Positions 17,997 to 26,126 of a stretch of DNA of 64,000 nt are shown piece after piece (the first letter of the stretch is position 1; each line of letters starts with the position of its first letter). Origin of the DNA: VAZQ01 sp963753575 (lineage in GTDB: Bacteria > Pseudomonadota > Alphaproteobacteria > Rhizobiales > Xanthobacteraceae); the NCBI GenBank assembly GCA_963753575.1, contig CAVWCR010000003.1, positions 1,178,001-1,242,000 of the forward strand. Reading direction: 5' to 3'. Position numbers and translations under genes: made by a program. Below the pieces are notes generated by a model. The model was not told the DNA's origin, made no database searches, and saw only the letters and a list, made by a program, of their open reading frames with translations.

Positions 17997-18568
17997 GGTT
18001 GGCTCCTGCCAGCCCCCTCGCCTGCTGCGGCCGGATCTGGAAATCCGAAGTCTCCGGCGCGCAGCTCGGCCGTATCGCGGGCGTCAAGGCGGCGCACGAG
18101 CTCCCGCACATAGGGCGCGAGCGCAACGGCCCCCGGCCCGCCCTCGAACACATTGCGGGTCAGCACGTCGATCAGCGCCTGGGGACCGTCGGCCGCAAGC
18201 GCAGCCGCGTACGCGGCCTGTCGCCCGTAGAACGCTTCGCCGATCCGCCGCATGGTGCGCGGCACCGCCAGGTCGCCCACACCCATCTCGCGCAGATTGT
18301 CGTCCATGTCCTGGCAGAACCAGTCGAATAAGGCCTGTCCCAAGGCGCGCTCATCTTGGGCGCAATCTTGGCCGCGGCCAGCTCCGCCATTAAGGCGCCG
18401 GAACACCAGCACCACGTGCAGCAGGATCATTTCGAGGCGGCCCGTGACCGTATCCGGAACCCCAAAGCTTTGGTAAAAGGCCGGAGCACGCGCCTGTGCC
18501 ACGATGGCGCCATAGAGCGAGGCAATGCTGTTGTTCTCAGCGGCCCGACGAAACAGTTGAAATATCAT
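17993..18568 (-). CDS. Ubiquinol-cytochrome c chaperone family protein (CBP3-like)
   Basis: 191 aa protein of the ubiquinol_cyt_C_chap family. Homologues in mitochondria (Cbp3/UQCC1) help cytochrome b assembly; in alphaproteobacteria the same role in cytochrome bc1 assembly is inferred. The N-terminus MIFQLFRRAAENNSIASLYG and the segment QNMDDNLREMGVGDL-like (QDMDDNLREMGVGDLAVPRTM) with YGRQAAYAAAL are characteristic. It is the first gene of the minus-strand yceD-plsX-fabH run and is divergent from bamE. No signal peptide is present. Confidence 0.88.
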   Translation of the reverse strand: MIFQLFRRAAENNSIASLYGAIVAQARAPAFYQSFGVPDTVTGRLEMILLHVVLVFRRLNGGAGRGQDCAQDERALGQALFDWFCQDMDDNLREMGVGDLAVPRTMRRIGEAFYGRQAAYAAALAADGPQALIDVLTRNVFEGGPGAVALAPYVRELVRRLDARDTAELRAGDFGFPDPAAAGEGAGRSQP

Positions 18569-18688
18569 CAGGGTAGCTCGGAGAAGGGGATAGAGTTGGG
18601 GACGGCCGGGTCGGGGCTATTGGCAATGGGCCGCCAGCCCGCTAGGTCAAGCGTCGGGAAAGCGTTCGCTCAATGGACGCCAAGGTAT

Positions 18689-19162
18689 ATGGGAATGCAA
18701 CAGCGAGTGGGTAGGATCAACACAGTTCGCAGCCCTGCCGTCGCCTTGGCGGCGGCGCTCATGCTCGCGCTGCCGCTCGCGGGCTGCTTCAGCGAGACCT
18801 ACCAGAAGGGCTACATCGTTCCCGAAGGCGCGCTCGAGCAGATTCCAATCGGCGCCAGCCAGGAGCAGGTGCTGATCCTGTTGGGCACGCCATCGACGGT
18901 CGCCACCGTCAGCGGCGAAGCCTTCTACTACATCTCCCAGCGCGCCGAGCGGCCGATCGCCTTCATGCCGCAGGAGACCGTCGATCAGCGCGTGATCGCG
19001 GTCTATTTCGACAAGAGCCGCCGGGTGCAGCGGCTTGCCAACTACGGCATCAAGGACGGCAAGCTGTTCGATTTCGTGAGCCGCACGACGCCCACCAGCG
19101 GGCGCGAGATCAGCTACCTGTCCGGCTTCTTCAAGCTGTTCAGCTTTAAGCCCACCGGCTGA
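18689..19162 (+). CDS. bamE: Outer membrane assembly factor BamE (SmpA/OmlA)
   Basis: 157 aa lipoprotein of the BAM complex that folds beta-barrels into the outer membrane. The signal is followed by the lipobox LAGC (Cys at about 33) and the SmpA domain: YIVPEGALEQIPIGASQEQVL, LLGTPSTVATVSGEAFYYIS. ATG 18689 was chosen because it gives a proper lipoprotein signal; an in-frame ATG two codons later (18695) is an alternative, and the open frame from 18356 is not supported. Bidirectional arrangement with the cytochrome bc1 chaperone gene matches other Hyphomicrobiales. Confidence 0.92.
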   Translation: MGMQQRVGRINTVRSPAVALAAALMLALPLAGCFSETYQKGYIVPEGALEQIPIGASQEQVLILLGTPSTVATVSGEAFYYISQRAERPIAFMPQETVDQRVIAVYFDKSRRVQRLANYGIKDGKLFDFVSRTTPTSGREISYLSGFFKLFSFKPTG

Positions 19163-19203
19163 GGCCGGTCTTTCTCGCAAATCTCTCCGCGTCTGTTTTC
19201 CGG

Positions 19204-19237
19204 ATTCCGGGCCCGGCGCTATGCGCCGCCCCGGAAT
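19204..19237. repeat. Palindromic repeat ATTCCGGG...CCCGGAAT
   Basis: Imperfect 34-nt palindrome between bamE and the VOC gene, with an inner GGCGC-TAT-GCGCC stem. It resembles a dispersed repeat family of these genomes and could terminate both convergent transcripts. Confidence 0.6.
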
Positions 19238-19258
19238 GACAGGCGGAGATTGGGCCTG

Positions 19259-19666
19259 TTACTTCTCGTTATCCCCGACCGGGCCGCGCACGAGATGCAT
19301 GATCTCGATCACGTTGCGGTCGGGATCGAGGAAATAGGCGCTGCGACCCTGGAACGTGCCCGAGCGCCGGTCCTCCTCTTTGAAGATCTCTATGCCCTGT
19401 GAGGCCAGGAAGGTCTTGGCGCGATCGTATTCCTCGCTGCTCAGGCGGAATGCGCTGTGAATCTCATGGCGCCCTGCCGGGTTGGGATCGATCGGCTTTT
19501 CCGAATAGGTGAGCACGAAACAATCCTTGCCGGCCGCGCGCAGGAACACCATGTGATCGGTGCGCCGCACCCGCTCCATTCCCAGAATCGTCGTATAGAA
19601 CGCCTCCGACCGGTCGAGATCCTTGACCGGTATGGTGAAATGCAAAACGCCTTCGGTCTTCAGCAT
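19259..19666 (-). CDS. VOC-family (glyoxalase/bleomycin resistance-like) protein
   Basis: 135 aa with two beta-alpha-beta-beta-beta modules: GVLHFTIPVKDLDRSEAFYT and a second half ending SAYFLDPDRNVIEIMH. The metal-ligand pattern H (residue 8) ... E near the C-terminus (NVIEIMH) is typical of vicinal oxygen chelate enzymes, which include glyoxalases and extradiol dioxygenases. Function cannot be refined further. It converges on bamE and stands alone. Confidence 0.85.
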   Translation of the reverse strand: MLKTEGVLHFTIPVKDLDRSEAFYTTILGMERVRRTDHMVFLRAAGKDCFVLTYSEKPIDPNPAGRHEIHSAFRLSSEEYDRAKTFLASQGIEIFKEEDRRSGTFQGRSAYFLDPDRNVIEIMHLVRGPVGDNEK

Positions 19667-19864
19667 GTGCCGTCTCCTGCCCAGGCTCCAATTTTTTCAT
19701 TGCCAAGCGCTGCTGACAACCCGCCCCGTTTGCCCGGCGACGAGAGGTCACGCGCTCCGTTCATTGGTCCCTAGCCTGGATTGAGCGCAGCGAATTCCGG
19801 GAGATGACCGCGCCGATTGCTCGCTCGCTCCCGCATGCCGTTCCCGCTCCATGCGGGCCGCAAG

Positions 19865-20641
19865 TCACCCGCCCTGCACGAAGTCGTCGTAGCTGAGCTT
19901 GGCTTTGGGATAGGTGATAGCGCTTTGCGTCATGCAGCAGGCAACGCACATCTCGGCGAAGCGGATGCCGATCGCCTTGGTGTTGAGCACCTGGACGCCG
20001 ACCGCCTGCGCGAGGTCCTTGGGATCGACCACGTAGGGAATGATCGCACCGCCGAGCGGCAAGAGGATCTCGGCCCGCGTCTCGGCAACGAGCCCGCGCA
20101 TGACTTTGACGGTGGTGTCGAAGATCTCCGTCGCGCGCTGGCTGATGTCGGCGCCGTAGATGCCGATCGGCCGGATATCACTGACGAAACGGTCGAGCCC
20201 GATCGTGCGCAGAAGGCGCCACGTGTAGGGAACGTGCGGGGCGAGCGGAACCGTGATGCCGACCCGATCGGCAAGCGTCAGCGCCGCGTGCATCGCGGTG
20301 CGCTGGAGCCCGATCACCGGGATGTTGACCGCAAGGCGCCCGCCGTCGACGCCGGGGTCGAAGGTGTTCGATGAGATCACGGCGTCGTAGCCGTTCTCGG
20401 CCGCCCAGAAGATCTTCCGTACGATCGAGGGCGTCTCCATCATGTGATGCAGACCGTTGAGCTTGCTCTGCCCGCCGATCGTGTTCATGAGCTGGGAGCC
20501 CGCGTAGTCGTCCGGAAAGCCGATCTCGATCGTGGTGCCGGGCGAGGCGTAGCTGTTGAGAAGCGTCTCGATCGCCGCGATGTCGTAGGGCTGCACCGAC
20601 TTCTCGGTGCGCGGCTGCTGATCGACGAACAGGATACGCAT
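19865..20641 (-). CDS. Asp/Glu/hydantoin racemase-fold protein lacking the catalytic cysteines
   Basis: 258 aa of the Asp/Glu/hydantoin racemase superfamily. The fold signature is clear (MRILFVDQQP start; GYDAVISSNTFDPGVDGGR; AEILLPLGGAIIPYV). Active members use a pair of cysteines as acid/base; the first should sit where Thr93 is (SSNTFDPG) and the second where Gly197-Gly198 are (LPLGGA). Both are absent, so classic racemization is unlikely and a lyase, isomerase or binding role is possible. It lies downstream of a polysaccharide deacetylase-like gene (58-nt gap) and a Bug-type binding protein, all on the minus strand, suggesting uptake and processing of one compound. Confidence 0.8.
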   Translation of the reverse strand: MRILFVDQQPRTEKSVQPYDIAAIETLLNSYASPGTTIEIGFPDDYAGSQLMNTIGGQSKLNGLHHMMETPSIVRKIFWAAENGYDAVISSNTFDPGVDGGRLAVNIPVIGLQRTAMHAALTLADRVGITVPLAPHVPYTWRLLRTIGLDRFVSDIRPIGIYGADISQRATEIFDTTVKVMRGLVAETRAEILLPLGGAIIPYVVDPKDLAQAVGVQVLNTKAIGIRFAEMCVACCMTQSAITYPKAKLSYDDFVQGG

Positions 20642-20698
20642 GCTTCCCTAACCGAATTTGCTGCAGGTGGTGGAGGAACTTCAAATCGACGGCGCTGG

Positions 20699-21598
20699 TC
20701 AGTACCCTTGCTGCAGGCACCAGTTCGCGATCTCGAGCCGGCGCGCGAACCAGACGTCGGGAAATCCCTTCGCGTAGGTGATGAACTCGTCCATGACCTT
20801 GGTGCGATAGGGCACGCCCGACACGAACGGATGCATGTTGACGGCCCAGAACTTCGGCGAGCCCTGCTCGCCCTCCCAATAGAGATAGTCGAACTGGTCC
20901 TTCATGATCTGCAAGAGGTCGCGCGGCGTGCGGCCCGAGCCATAGGTCGAGTAGTCGTTGCAGCCGGGCACGTTGTAGGGCACGACCACGACCTTTCGCC
21001 CGCTCGCTTCGAGCGAATAGGGCACGTCGCTGTTGAGCGGGTCGGCCCACCACACGAAGCATTTCTGCTCAGCCACCAGTTCGAGCGTGTGCGGCGTCGA
21101 GGAATGTCCCGGCGACAGATACCCGGTCGGCTTCTCGCCGAGCACCTTCTCGAACGCCGCGATTGTCTTGGCGATCGAGTTACGCTCCTGCTCGCGGGTG
21201 TACATGTAAGAGTATTCGTGCTCGTAGCTTTCCGACGAGAACTCGTGGCCTTTGCTCTTGATCTCGCGGCAGGCGTCGGCGCACTGCTCGACCTTGAGGC
21301 CGTTCATCAGCATCGTGACCTTGAGCTCATGGCGATCGAACAGGTCCATGAGCCGCCAGATGCCGACCCGGTCGCCGTATTCGCGCTCGGTCACGGCCGC
21401 CATGTTCTTGCTGAAGGTCGCGTTGGCGGGCGGCGCGCGATGGCTCGAGCGCTGATGCGATTCACGGGTCGCGAAATTCTCCGGCCAGACCTCCCAGGGA
21501 ATGATGAAAGTGACGGCGATCTTCGCCTTGTTCGGCCACTCGATCGGCTGCGGACGCGGCACGGTTCCCCCCGGTCGTAAGTCTCCCCAGGCGTTCAT
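20699..21598 (-). CDS. Polysaccharide deacetylase-family (PuuE allantoinase-like) hydrolase
   Basis: 299 aa NodB-like fold. The sequence resembles the cytoplasmic PuuE/peptidoglycan-deacetylase-like branch that acts on amides such as allantoin rather than on polymers. Visible elements are KIAVTFIIPWEVWPEN near the start, YGDRVGIWRLMDLFDRHELKVTM, the EFSSESYEHEYSY segment and FWAVNMHPFVSG near the C-terminus. ATG 21598 (MNAWGDLRPGG) has GGAG upstream; the frame is open to 21622. No signal peptide. It sits between a Bug protein gene (48 nt upstream) and the racemase-fold gene. Confidence 0.82.
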   Translation of the reverse strand: MNAWGDLRPGGTVPRPQPIEWPNKAKIAVTFIIPWEVWPENFATRESHQRSSHRAPPANATFSKNMAAVTEREYGDRVGIWRLMDLFDRHELKVTMLMNGLKVEQCADACREIKSKGHEFSSESYEHEYSYMYTREQERNSIAKTIAAFEKVLGEKPTGYLSPGHSSTPHTLELVAEQKCFVWWADPLNSDVPYSLEASGRKVVVVPYNVPGCNDYSTYGSGRTPRDLLQIMKDQFDYLYWEGEQGSPKFWAVNMHPFVSGVPYRTKVMDEFITYAKGFPDVWFARRLEIANWCLQQGY

Positions 21599-21645
21599 AA
21601 CGCTCCGTCGGCAAGCTGGCAAATCCGCGCAGCGCGCGGATGCTC

Positions 21646-22695
21646 TCAGGGGGTAGAAATCTTGCGCAGGCGCTCGATGATATGCGGTGGTGTCTTGGTA
21701 TAGACGCGCTCGAGGAGCCCCTGCAACTCCTGGCCGCTGCGCGGCGAATTGATCCCGAGGCCGCGCTTGTTGGCTTCCGCCACGAACTCCGGGTCCTTGA
21801 ACGTCGCCAGGAACGCCGCCTGCATGGCGGCGACGCGATCGGCCGGCACGCCCGGCGGCATCAGGTAGGGCCGCCCGGCCTGCAGCGGCGCGAATGCGGC
21901 CGTCATCATGAGCTTGTCATCCGGGTTGTTGACGAGGTCGAGCGCGAACGGGACCTCGGCGATGGCGGGCTCCTTCTCGAGCCCCATCTGCACCAGGAGC
22001 TTGATCTGCTTGTCGCGATACCAGGTCGGCTTGGTCGACATCAGCGAGTTGTAGAAGACGCTCGGATAGCCGTCGATCTCGCCGCGCTCCATCGCCAGGA
22101 AGGCGTGCGTCTGCGACTCGTAGCCCACGATGATCTTGAGCTTCATCTTGAGCGTCTCGATCAACAGCCGCCCATAGAAGCTCGGCGTCGAGTGCACGCC
22201 GGAAGAGCCCATGGTGATTTCGTGAGTGAGCGTATCTTTCCAGCTGTTGACCGGCGTCTTGTGCCACACGCTGGCGATCGCGACTTCGTAGGATGGCGTG
22301 CCCAGCCAATTGAACTTGAGCGGCTCGTAGGTCGCGGCCTTGGTGCCAAAGAGCGGCTCGAACGGCGTGTTGTTCTGTACGCCACCCACGACGGTGCCGT
22401 CCTTGGGCGCCACGCTGAACAGATATTTGGTCGCCACGATCCCGCCCGCGCCCGCCATGTTGCGCACGATCACCTGCGGGTTGCCGGGAATATGCCGGCC
22501 GAGGTGGTTGGCGATCACGCGCGCGAGCGTGTCATAGCCGCCACCGGCTGCCGAGCTGACGATTAGCGAGACGCTCTTGCCGCGATAGAACTCCGCCGGC
22601 GACTGGGCGATGGCGGGTGAGGTGCACAACGCGCCTGTCATCAGCAGCGCCGACGCAAGCGCACATGGCAAGTAGTGGAACGGTCGAGAGCGCAT
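21646..22695 (-). CDS. Bug/TctC-family periplasmic solute-binding protein
   Basis: 349 aa tripartite tricarboxylate transporter receptor. The signal peptide ends SPAIAQS, followed by the family signature FYRGKSVSLIVSSAAGGGYD and NPQVIVRNMAGAGG. Bug proteins bind carboxylates or related small molecules, usually for a TctAB transporter; no membrane partner is encoded nearby, which is common for orphan Bug genes in these bacteria. It is probably first in a three-gene operon with the deacetylase-like and racemase-like genes. A second Bug gene is at 28670-29653. Confidence 0.92.
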   Translation of the reverse strand: MRSRPFHYLPCALASALLMTGALCTSPAIAQSPAEFYRGKSVSLIVSSAAGGGYDTLARVIANHLGRHIPGNPQVIVRNMAGAGGIVATKYLFSVAPKDGTVVGGVQNNTPFEPLFGTKAATYEPLKFNWLGTPSYEVAIASVWHKTPVNSWKDTLTHEITMGSSGVHSTPSFYGRLLIETLKMKLKIIVGYESQTHAFLAMERGEIDGYPSVFYNSLMSTKPTWYRDKQIKLLVQMGLEKEPAIAEVPFALDLVNNPDDKLMMTAAFAPLQAGRPYLMPPGVPADRVAAMQAAFLATFKDPEFVAEANKRGLGINSPRSGQELQGLLERVYTKTPPHIIERLRKISTP

Positions 22696-22793
22696 GATCG
22701 CCTCCGGCGAGCAAACAAATCGGAGGCATTGTCGGCCGCTTCTTGAGCGCCCGCAAGCGCGACACTAGGCCGTCAACCGACCATACCAAATAG

Positions 22794-22822
22794 GTGCGGC
22801 GGGGCTTTTGGCCCCGCCGCAC
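22794..22822 (-). terminator. Rho-independent-like hairpin after barrel gene A
   Basis: Perfect 12-bp GC-rich stem with a 5-nt loop about 50 nt past the stop codon. The same hairpin follows barrel gene B. A strong T-run is lacking, as often in high-GC genomes. Confidence 0.7.
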
Positions 22823-23483
22823 AACCGTGGAAGGCGACTGTTCACGTCATGTCGGCCGTCGCGGCCGGCAGTGCTCAGTTGAATGACCAGATCAGAGCGC
22901 CACGGGCTACGTCGTCCGTGGTCTTGTTGTTGATATTCACGCCGATGAGAATAGGCGTCTGGAACGCATAGGTGGTCGAACCGAAGTCGTAGTGCAGATA
23001 CTCGCCGCGTACGCGCACATGCTGGAAGAGTTTGTACTCGAGGCCGCCACCCGCCACCCAGCCGAACAGGTTGGTCTTGGCGCTCAAGATTTCGAGCGAG
23101 TCCTGGGAGTTGCTGATCGACACCGATACGCGCGAGCGACCCCAGCCGACACCAGCGGTGCCGTAGGCAAGCAACTTTGGCGTGAACAGATAACCAACAC
23201 GCAAGCGAGCGCTGCCGAGAGCGTCGATCTTGCTGTTGAGGTTCACTCTCGCGTTGCGTTCGCAGCCCTTAAAGATGCAGACCGATTGATTTTCCTTCTC
23301 GTCGCTAAAGCCGTAGTCGACTTCCATGCCGCCGACCCAGGTGCCGTATTGCCAATTGTAGCCGCCGCCGAAGCCAAACACGCCACCCTTCGGCTTGGGA
23401 TTGTGAAACCCGCTGCCGGACAAATCGAAGTCGTCCGGGCTGATCCGCCCCCAGCTATAGCCGCCGAAGCCGAACAGATAGAA
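22795..23483. repeat. Barrel-gene duplication, copy A (689 bp)
   Basis: Nearly identical to 24051-24739, same length, offset 1256 nt, with about seven base differences seen by eye and no indels. It covers the terminator hairpin and the mature part of the barrel gene but stops before the signal-peptide codons. Confidence 0.9.
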
Positions 23484-23609
23484 ACCAGTCCAATCGCTGT
23501 ACACCGGAACCGCTCGCGGCGGCGCCTTGAGTGGCATATCGGCTGCCTGTGCCGCGCCCGCCGACAGCAGGCCTATGAGAGCGGTCGTTCCCAGCAAGAG
23601 CTTCATCAT
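22875..23609 (-). CDS. Outer membrane beta-barrel protein (Omp25/porin-like), copy A
   Basis: 244 aa. The signal peptide MMKLLLGTTALIGLLSAGAAQA is cleaved before ADMPLKAP, a hallmark of rhizobial Omp25/Omp31-type barrels. The mature part alternates in the way of amphipathic strands (DWTGFYLFGFGGYSWGR, ARLRVGYLFTPKLLAYGTAG) and ends in the outer-membrane signature ...ALIWSFN with a terminal aromatic region. It has Cys-Cys (CIFKGC) that could form a disulfide. From about codon 40 to beyond the stop it is nearly identical to copy B at 24131-24871, but the signal peptide differs, so the two are mosaic paralogues. Role: probably a structural outer membrane protein. Confidence 0.9.
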   Translation of the reverse strand: MMKLLLGTTALIGLLSAGAAQAADMPLKAPPRAVPVYSDWTGFYLFGFGGYSWGRISPDDFDLSGSGFHNPKPKGGVFGFGGGYNWQYGTWVGGMEVDYGFSDEKENQSVCIFKGCERNARVNLNSKIDALGSARLRVGYLFTPKLLAYGTAGVGWGRSRVSVSISNSQDSLEILSAKTNLFGWVAGGGLEYKLFQHVRVRGEYLHYDFGSTTYAFQTPILIGVNINNKTTDDVARGALIWSFN

Positions 23610-24050
23610 TTGGCAATCCCCAGGTTTTGAGTGGCACCTTGATTTACGGTGTCAGTAAAATACAGCAACCGGCTGTTGCTGGCTGTCGCCAATGCGCCAC
23701 AGCTGCCTAAAAAGCGACATCAGTGGAGCCAAAAAGAGCAATGGTATCATATGGTTAATAGGCATCTAGGCACCTCCAAAATGCCCCATCCAAACACCAC
23801 AAATTGGCCCCTGAGAGAGGTGTCATGACACTGATATTTTTTCTTTTCAGTAACTTAGAGCAGGCGCCCCTACGCTTGCGGCATCGCGCGTTTCTTGCGC
23901 CCGCCACACCCCGGCCGTCTTTCGTGCGCTTGCAGCTGAGGCACCTTGGCAACACCAGGAGCGGCGCAATTTAGCGCCGGCGAGCACCCTTGATTCGCGG
24001 TTCGGGTGACCATCGCGGCACTCGGCATCATGAGCCCACGTGAACACAAA
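23610..24050. other. 441-nt intergenic region upstream of barrel gene A
   Basis: No supported gene. Short frames here lack coding character. It must hold the promoter of barrel A, and it contains an inverted repeat CAGCAAC-cggct-GTTGCTG (23663-23681). It has no visible similarity to the conserved leader of barrels B and C. Confidence 0.5.
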
Positions 24051-24077
24051 TGCGGCGGGGCTTTTGGCCCCGCCGCA
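24051..24077 (-). terminator. Rho-independent-like hairpin after barrel gene B
   Basis: Stem TGCGGCGGGGC / GCCCCGCCGCA with a 5-nt loop, identical to the hairpin after barrel A. Confidence 0.7.
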
Positions 24078-24739
24078 CAACCGTGGAAAGCGACTGTTCA
24101 CGTCATGTCGGCCGTCGCGGCCGGCAGTGCTCAGTTGAATGACCAGATCAGAGCGCCACGGGCTACGTCGTCCGTGGTCTTGTTGTTGATATTCACGCCG
24201 ATGAGAATAGGCGTCTGGAACGCATAGGTGGTCGAACCGAAGTCGTAGTGCAGATACTCGCCGCGTATGCGCACATGCTGGAAGAGTTTGTACTCGAGGC
24301 CGCCACCCGCCACCCAGCCGAACAGGTTGGTCTTGGCGCTCAAGATTTCGAGCGAGTCCTGGGAGTTGCTGATCGACACCGATACGCGCGAGCGACCCCA
24401 GCCGACACCAGCGGTGCCGTAGGCAAGCAACTTTGGCGTGAACAGATAACCAACACGCAAGCGAGCGCTGCCGAGAGCGTCGATCTTGCTGTTGAGGTTC
24501 ACTCTCAGGTTGCGTTCGCAGCCCTTAAAGATGCAGACTGATTGATTTTCCTTCTCGTCGCTAAAGCCGTAGTCGACTTCCACGCCGCCGACCCAGGTGC
24601 CGTATTGCCAATTGTAGCCGCCGCCGAAGCCAAACACGCCACCCTTTGGCTTGGGATTGTGAAACCCGCTGCCGGACAAATCGAAGTCGTCCGGGCTGAT
24701 CCGCCCCCAGCTATAGCCGCCGAAGCCGAACAGATAGAA
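24051..24739. repeat. Barrel-gene duplication, copy B (689 bp)
   Basis: Partner of 22795-23483. Starts exactly at the terminator hairpin TGCGGCGGGGC and ends at the codons for the first beta-strand. Breakpoints are sharp on both sides, as expected for gene conversion. Confidence 0.9.
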
Positions 24740-24871
24740 CCCGGTCCAGTCATGGTAGACCGGAGCCGCTCGCGGCGCCTTCAGCGGCATGTCGGCTGCT
24801 TGTGCGCCACCCGCAAATACCAACGCGGTGACCGCAGTTATCCACAGCAACGCCTTGTTACGCATACGCAT
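24131..24871 (-). CDS. Outer membrane beta-barrel protein (Omp25/porin-like), copy B
   Basis: 246 aa. The mature barrel differs from copy A by only about three residues after the first strand (Val/Met, Leu/Ala, Ile/Val). Its signal peptide MRMRNKALLWITAVTALVFA is different from copy A and instead resembles that of barrel C (MRNKALLWITALAGLAS). GGAGG lies 5 nt before ATG 24871; the homologous start of barrel C corresponds to the second ATG (24865), so either may be used. The upstream leader also matches barrel C, so B carries the 5' control region of one paralogue and the body of another. Confidence 0.9.
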   Translation of the reverse strand: MRMRNKALLWITAVTALVFAGGAQAADMPLKAPRAAPVYHDWTGFYLFGFGGYSWGRISPDDFDLSGSGFHNPKPKGGVFGFGGGYNWQYGTWVGGVEVDYGFSDEKENQSVCIFKGCERNLRVNLNSKIDALGSARLRVGYLFTPKLLAYGTAGVGWGRSRVSVSISNSQDSLEILSAKTNLFGWVAGGGLEYKLFQHVRIRGEYLHYDFGSTTYAFQTPILIGVNINNKTTDDVARGALIWSFN

Positions 24872-24989
24872 ACTAACCTCCTACAAGGCTCGAGGAGCGC
24901 GTTCTGCCTCCCCCCAAGTAACTGATCTTTAACTCATTTCACGGCGAAAGGTGTTGTAATAAAGCCACACAAAAAATGGAAAATGCGGA

Positions 24990-25020
24990 GGTATTATAGA
25001 ATTCTGTTGATAACATTTGC
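24990..25020 (-). promoter_or_regulatory. Conserved promoter-like block of barrel gene B
   Basis: Minus-strand TATAAT (24993-24998) with the 17-nt conserved block AGAATTCTGTTGATAAC (24998-25014, plus-strand reading) directly upstream, shared with barrel C. This implies a leader of about 115 nt before the start codon. A matching -35 box is not obvious. Confidence 0.55.
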
Positions 25021-25260
25021 TCGGTGAAGGGCACTCTTGACCGCTGCTCAATGACTTGTGCGCAGGTAACAACGTGTTGCCGCCCGGATGGTGGTTAGCG
25101 CGAGGCGGTGCACCGGATACCAATTTGCGGAATGTGTGACCGTTAGGCCTCAGTCCCTTCTCGCCCGCGGAGGATCAACGCGCCGCGAGTGGAGGCCGAA
25201 AATCTTTCAGTCGCCAAGTCGCGCGCGTCGAAACTCCACACGCCGATCAACACACGCCGA
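25021..25260. other. Intergenic region between barrel B promoter and GntR gene
   Basis: No supported gene in this 240-nt stretch. Its left part shows weak similarity to the region upstream of barrel C (32320-32430), including GGAATGTGTG/GGAATGTGTC, so the homology between the two upstream regions extends beyond the promoter. Confidence 0.4.
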
Positions 25261-25264
25261 TCAA
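25237..25264. repeat. 14-bp tandem duplication at the GntR gene end
   Basis: CACACGCCGATCAA occurs twice in a row (25237-25250 and 25251-25264), covering the stop codon of the GntR-family gene. Confidence 0.85.
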
Positions 25265-26100
25265 CACTCGCGTCTGCGTGCGCGCGGCACGAAATCCGTT
25301 CGGCTGGGGCCGAGACCTGCAAACGGTTCGGCGATATCGAGCACAAACAAGTCGCCGCGATAGAGATACGTTCCCGCCGTCACGATTCGGCCTTGCTGGT
25401 CCGTGCGCCAGCGGCGCATGCACACCAGCGACCCCGTCATGGAATACTCAAGCAGCTTCGCGGTCTCCGGATCGGGATGCCGGGTCGTGATCTCCAGCCG
25501 CGAGGCCGCTACCCGGACTCCGCAGTCGCGCAACAGCCGGGCGATCTTGATCGATGCGTCGCGCCCCTTGGGAAAGCGCTCGTACACTGACGACGCGATA
25601 TAGATGTCCATCAACGCAAATGGCTGTCCACGGAAGCGGTGGATCTTGCGCACCAGCGCGTAGTCGTCATGCACCGGCAAACCGCGCCGCAGGCCGTCCG
25701 GGATTTCAACTTTCTTACGACGCTTGATGATTTCGATGCTCTGGTCGGCGCCGAGGTGAAGGGGATCGCTGATCGCCTGCTTGAGCTCATGGCCGGCCAG
25801 ACGCCGCCGCGACGACTTCAGGACAAACGTACCTAATCCGCGCCCGCCGCCGATGAGACCGTCCGATTTCAGGAGCTGCAGCGCCTGGCGCACGGTATTT
25901 CGGGCGAGATCGTATTCCTGGCAAAGCGCCTCGATGCTGGGCAGGCGCTGGCCTTCGGCCCACTCCCCGCTCTCGATCCGGCGGCGGAGAACGCCGGTCA
26001 GCCGCACGTAAAGCGCGATGCGATCGCTTTCCGGATCGAGCCGGTGGTGCACTTCCAATCGTGAGTTCGCCGCTCTCAAGAACCCTTCGGCCCTGTCCAT
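25261..26100 (-). CDS. GntR-family transcriptional regulator (HutC/UTRA type)
   Basis: 279 aa from ATG 26100. The N-terminal winged HTH (about residues 25-95: LYVRLTGVLRRRIESGEWAE, LPSIEALCQEYDLARNTVRQ, GLGTFV) is classic GntR; the C-terminal UTRA ligand domain follows (YALVRKIHRFRGQPFALMDI to RIVTAGTYLYRGDLFVLDI). HutC-type regulators usually repress a nearby catabolic operon until an effector binds. A TTG 30 nt further upstream overlaps the stop of the acyl-CoA dehydrogenase gene, so the regulator is likely in that operon. A candidate operator, TACCAAAGATGGTA, lies at 27395-27408 in the divergent promoter region of the dehydrogenase and CoA transferase genes. Confidence 0.9.
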   Translation of the reverse strand: MDRAEGFLRAANSRLEVHHRLDPESDRIALYVRLTGVLRRRIESGEWAEGQRLPSIEALCQEYDLARNTVRQALQLLKSDGLIGGGRGLGTFVLKSSRRRLAGHELKQAISDPLHLGADQSIEIIKRRKKVEIPDGLRRGLPVHDDYALVRKIHRFRGQPFALMDIYIASSVYERFPKGRDASIKIARLLRDCGVRVAASRLEITTRHPDPETAKLLEYSMTGSLVCMRRWRTDQQGRIVTAGTYLYRGDLFVLDIAEPFAGLGPSRTDFVPRARRREC

Positions 26101-26126
26101 CGTTTGCCCGTACCGTGCGGCGCTTC

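Noticed and set aside
23755..24101. Short frames between the barrel copies
   Set aside because: No start signals, no recognisable domains and no support from composition.
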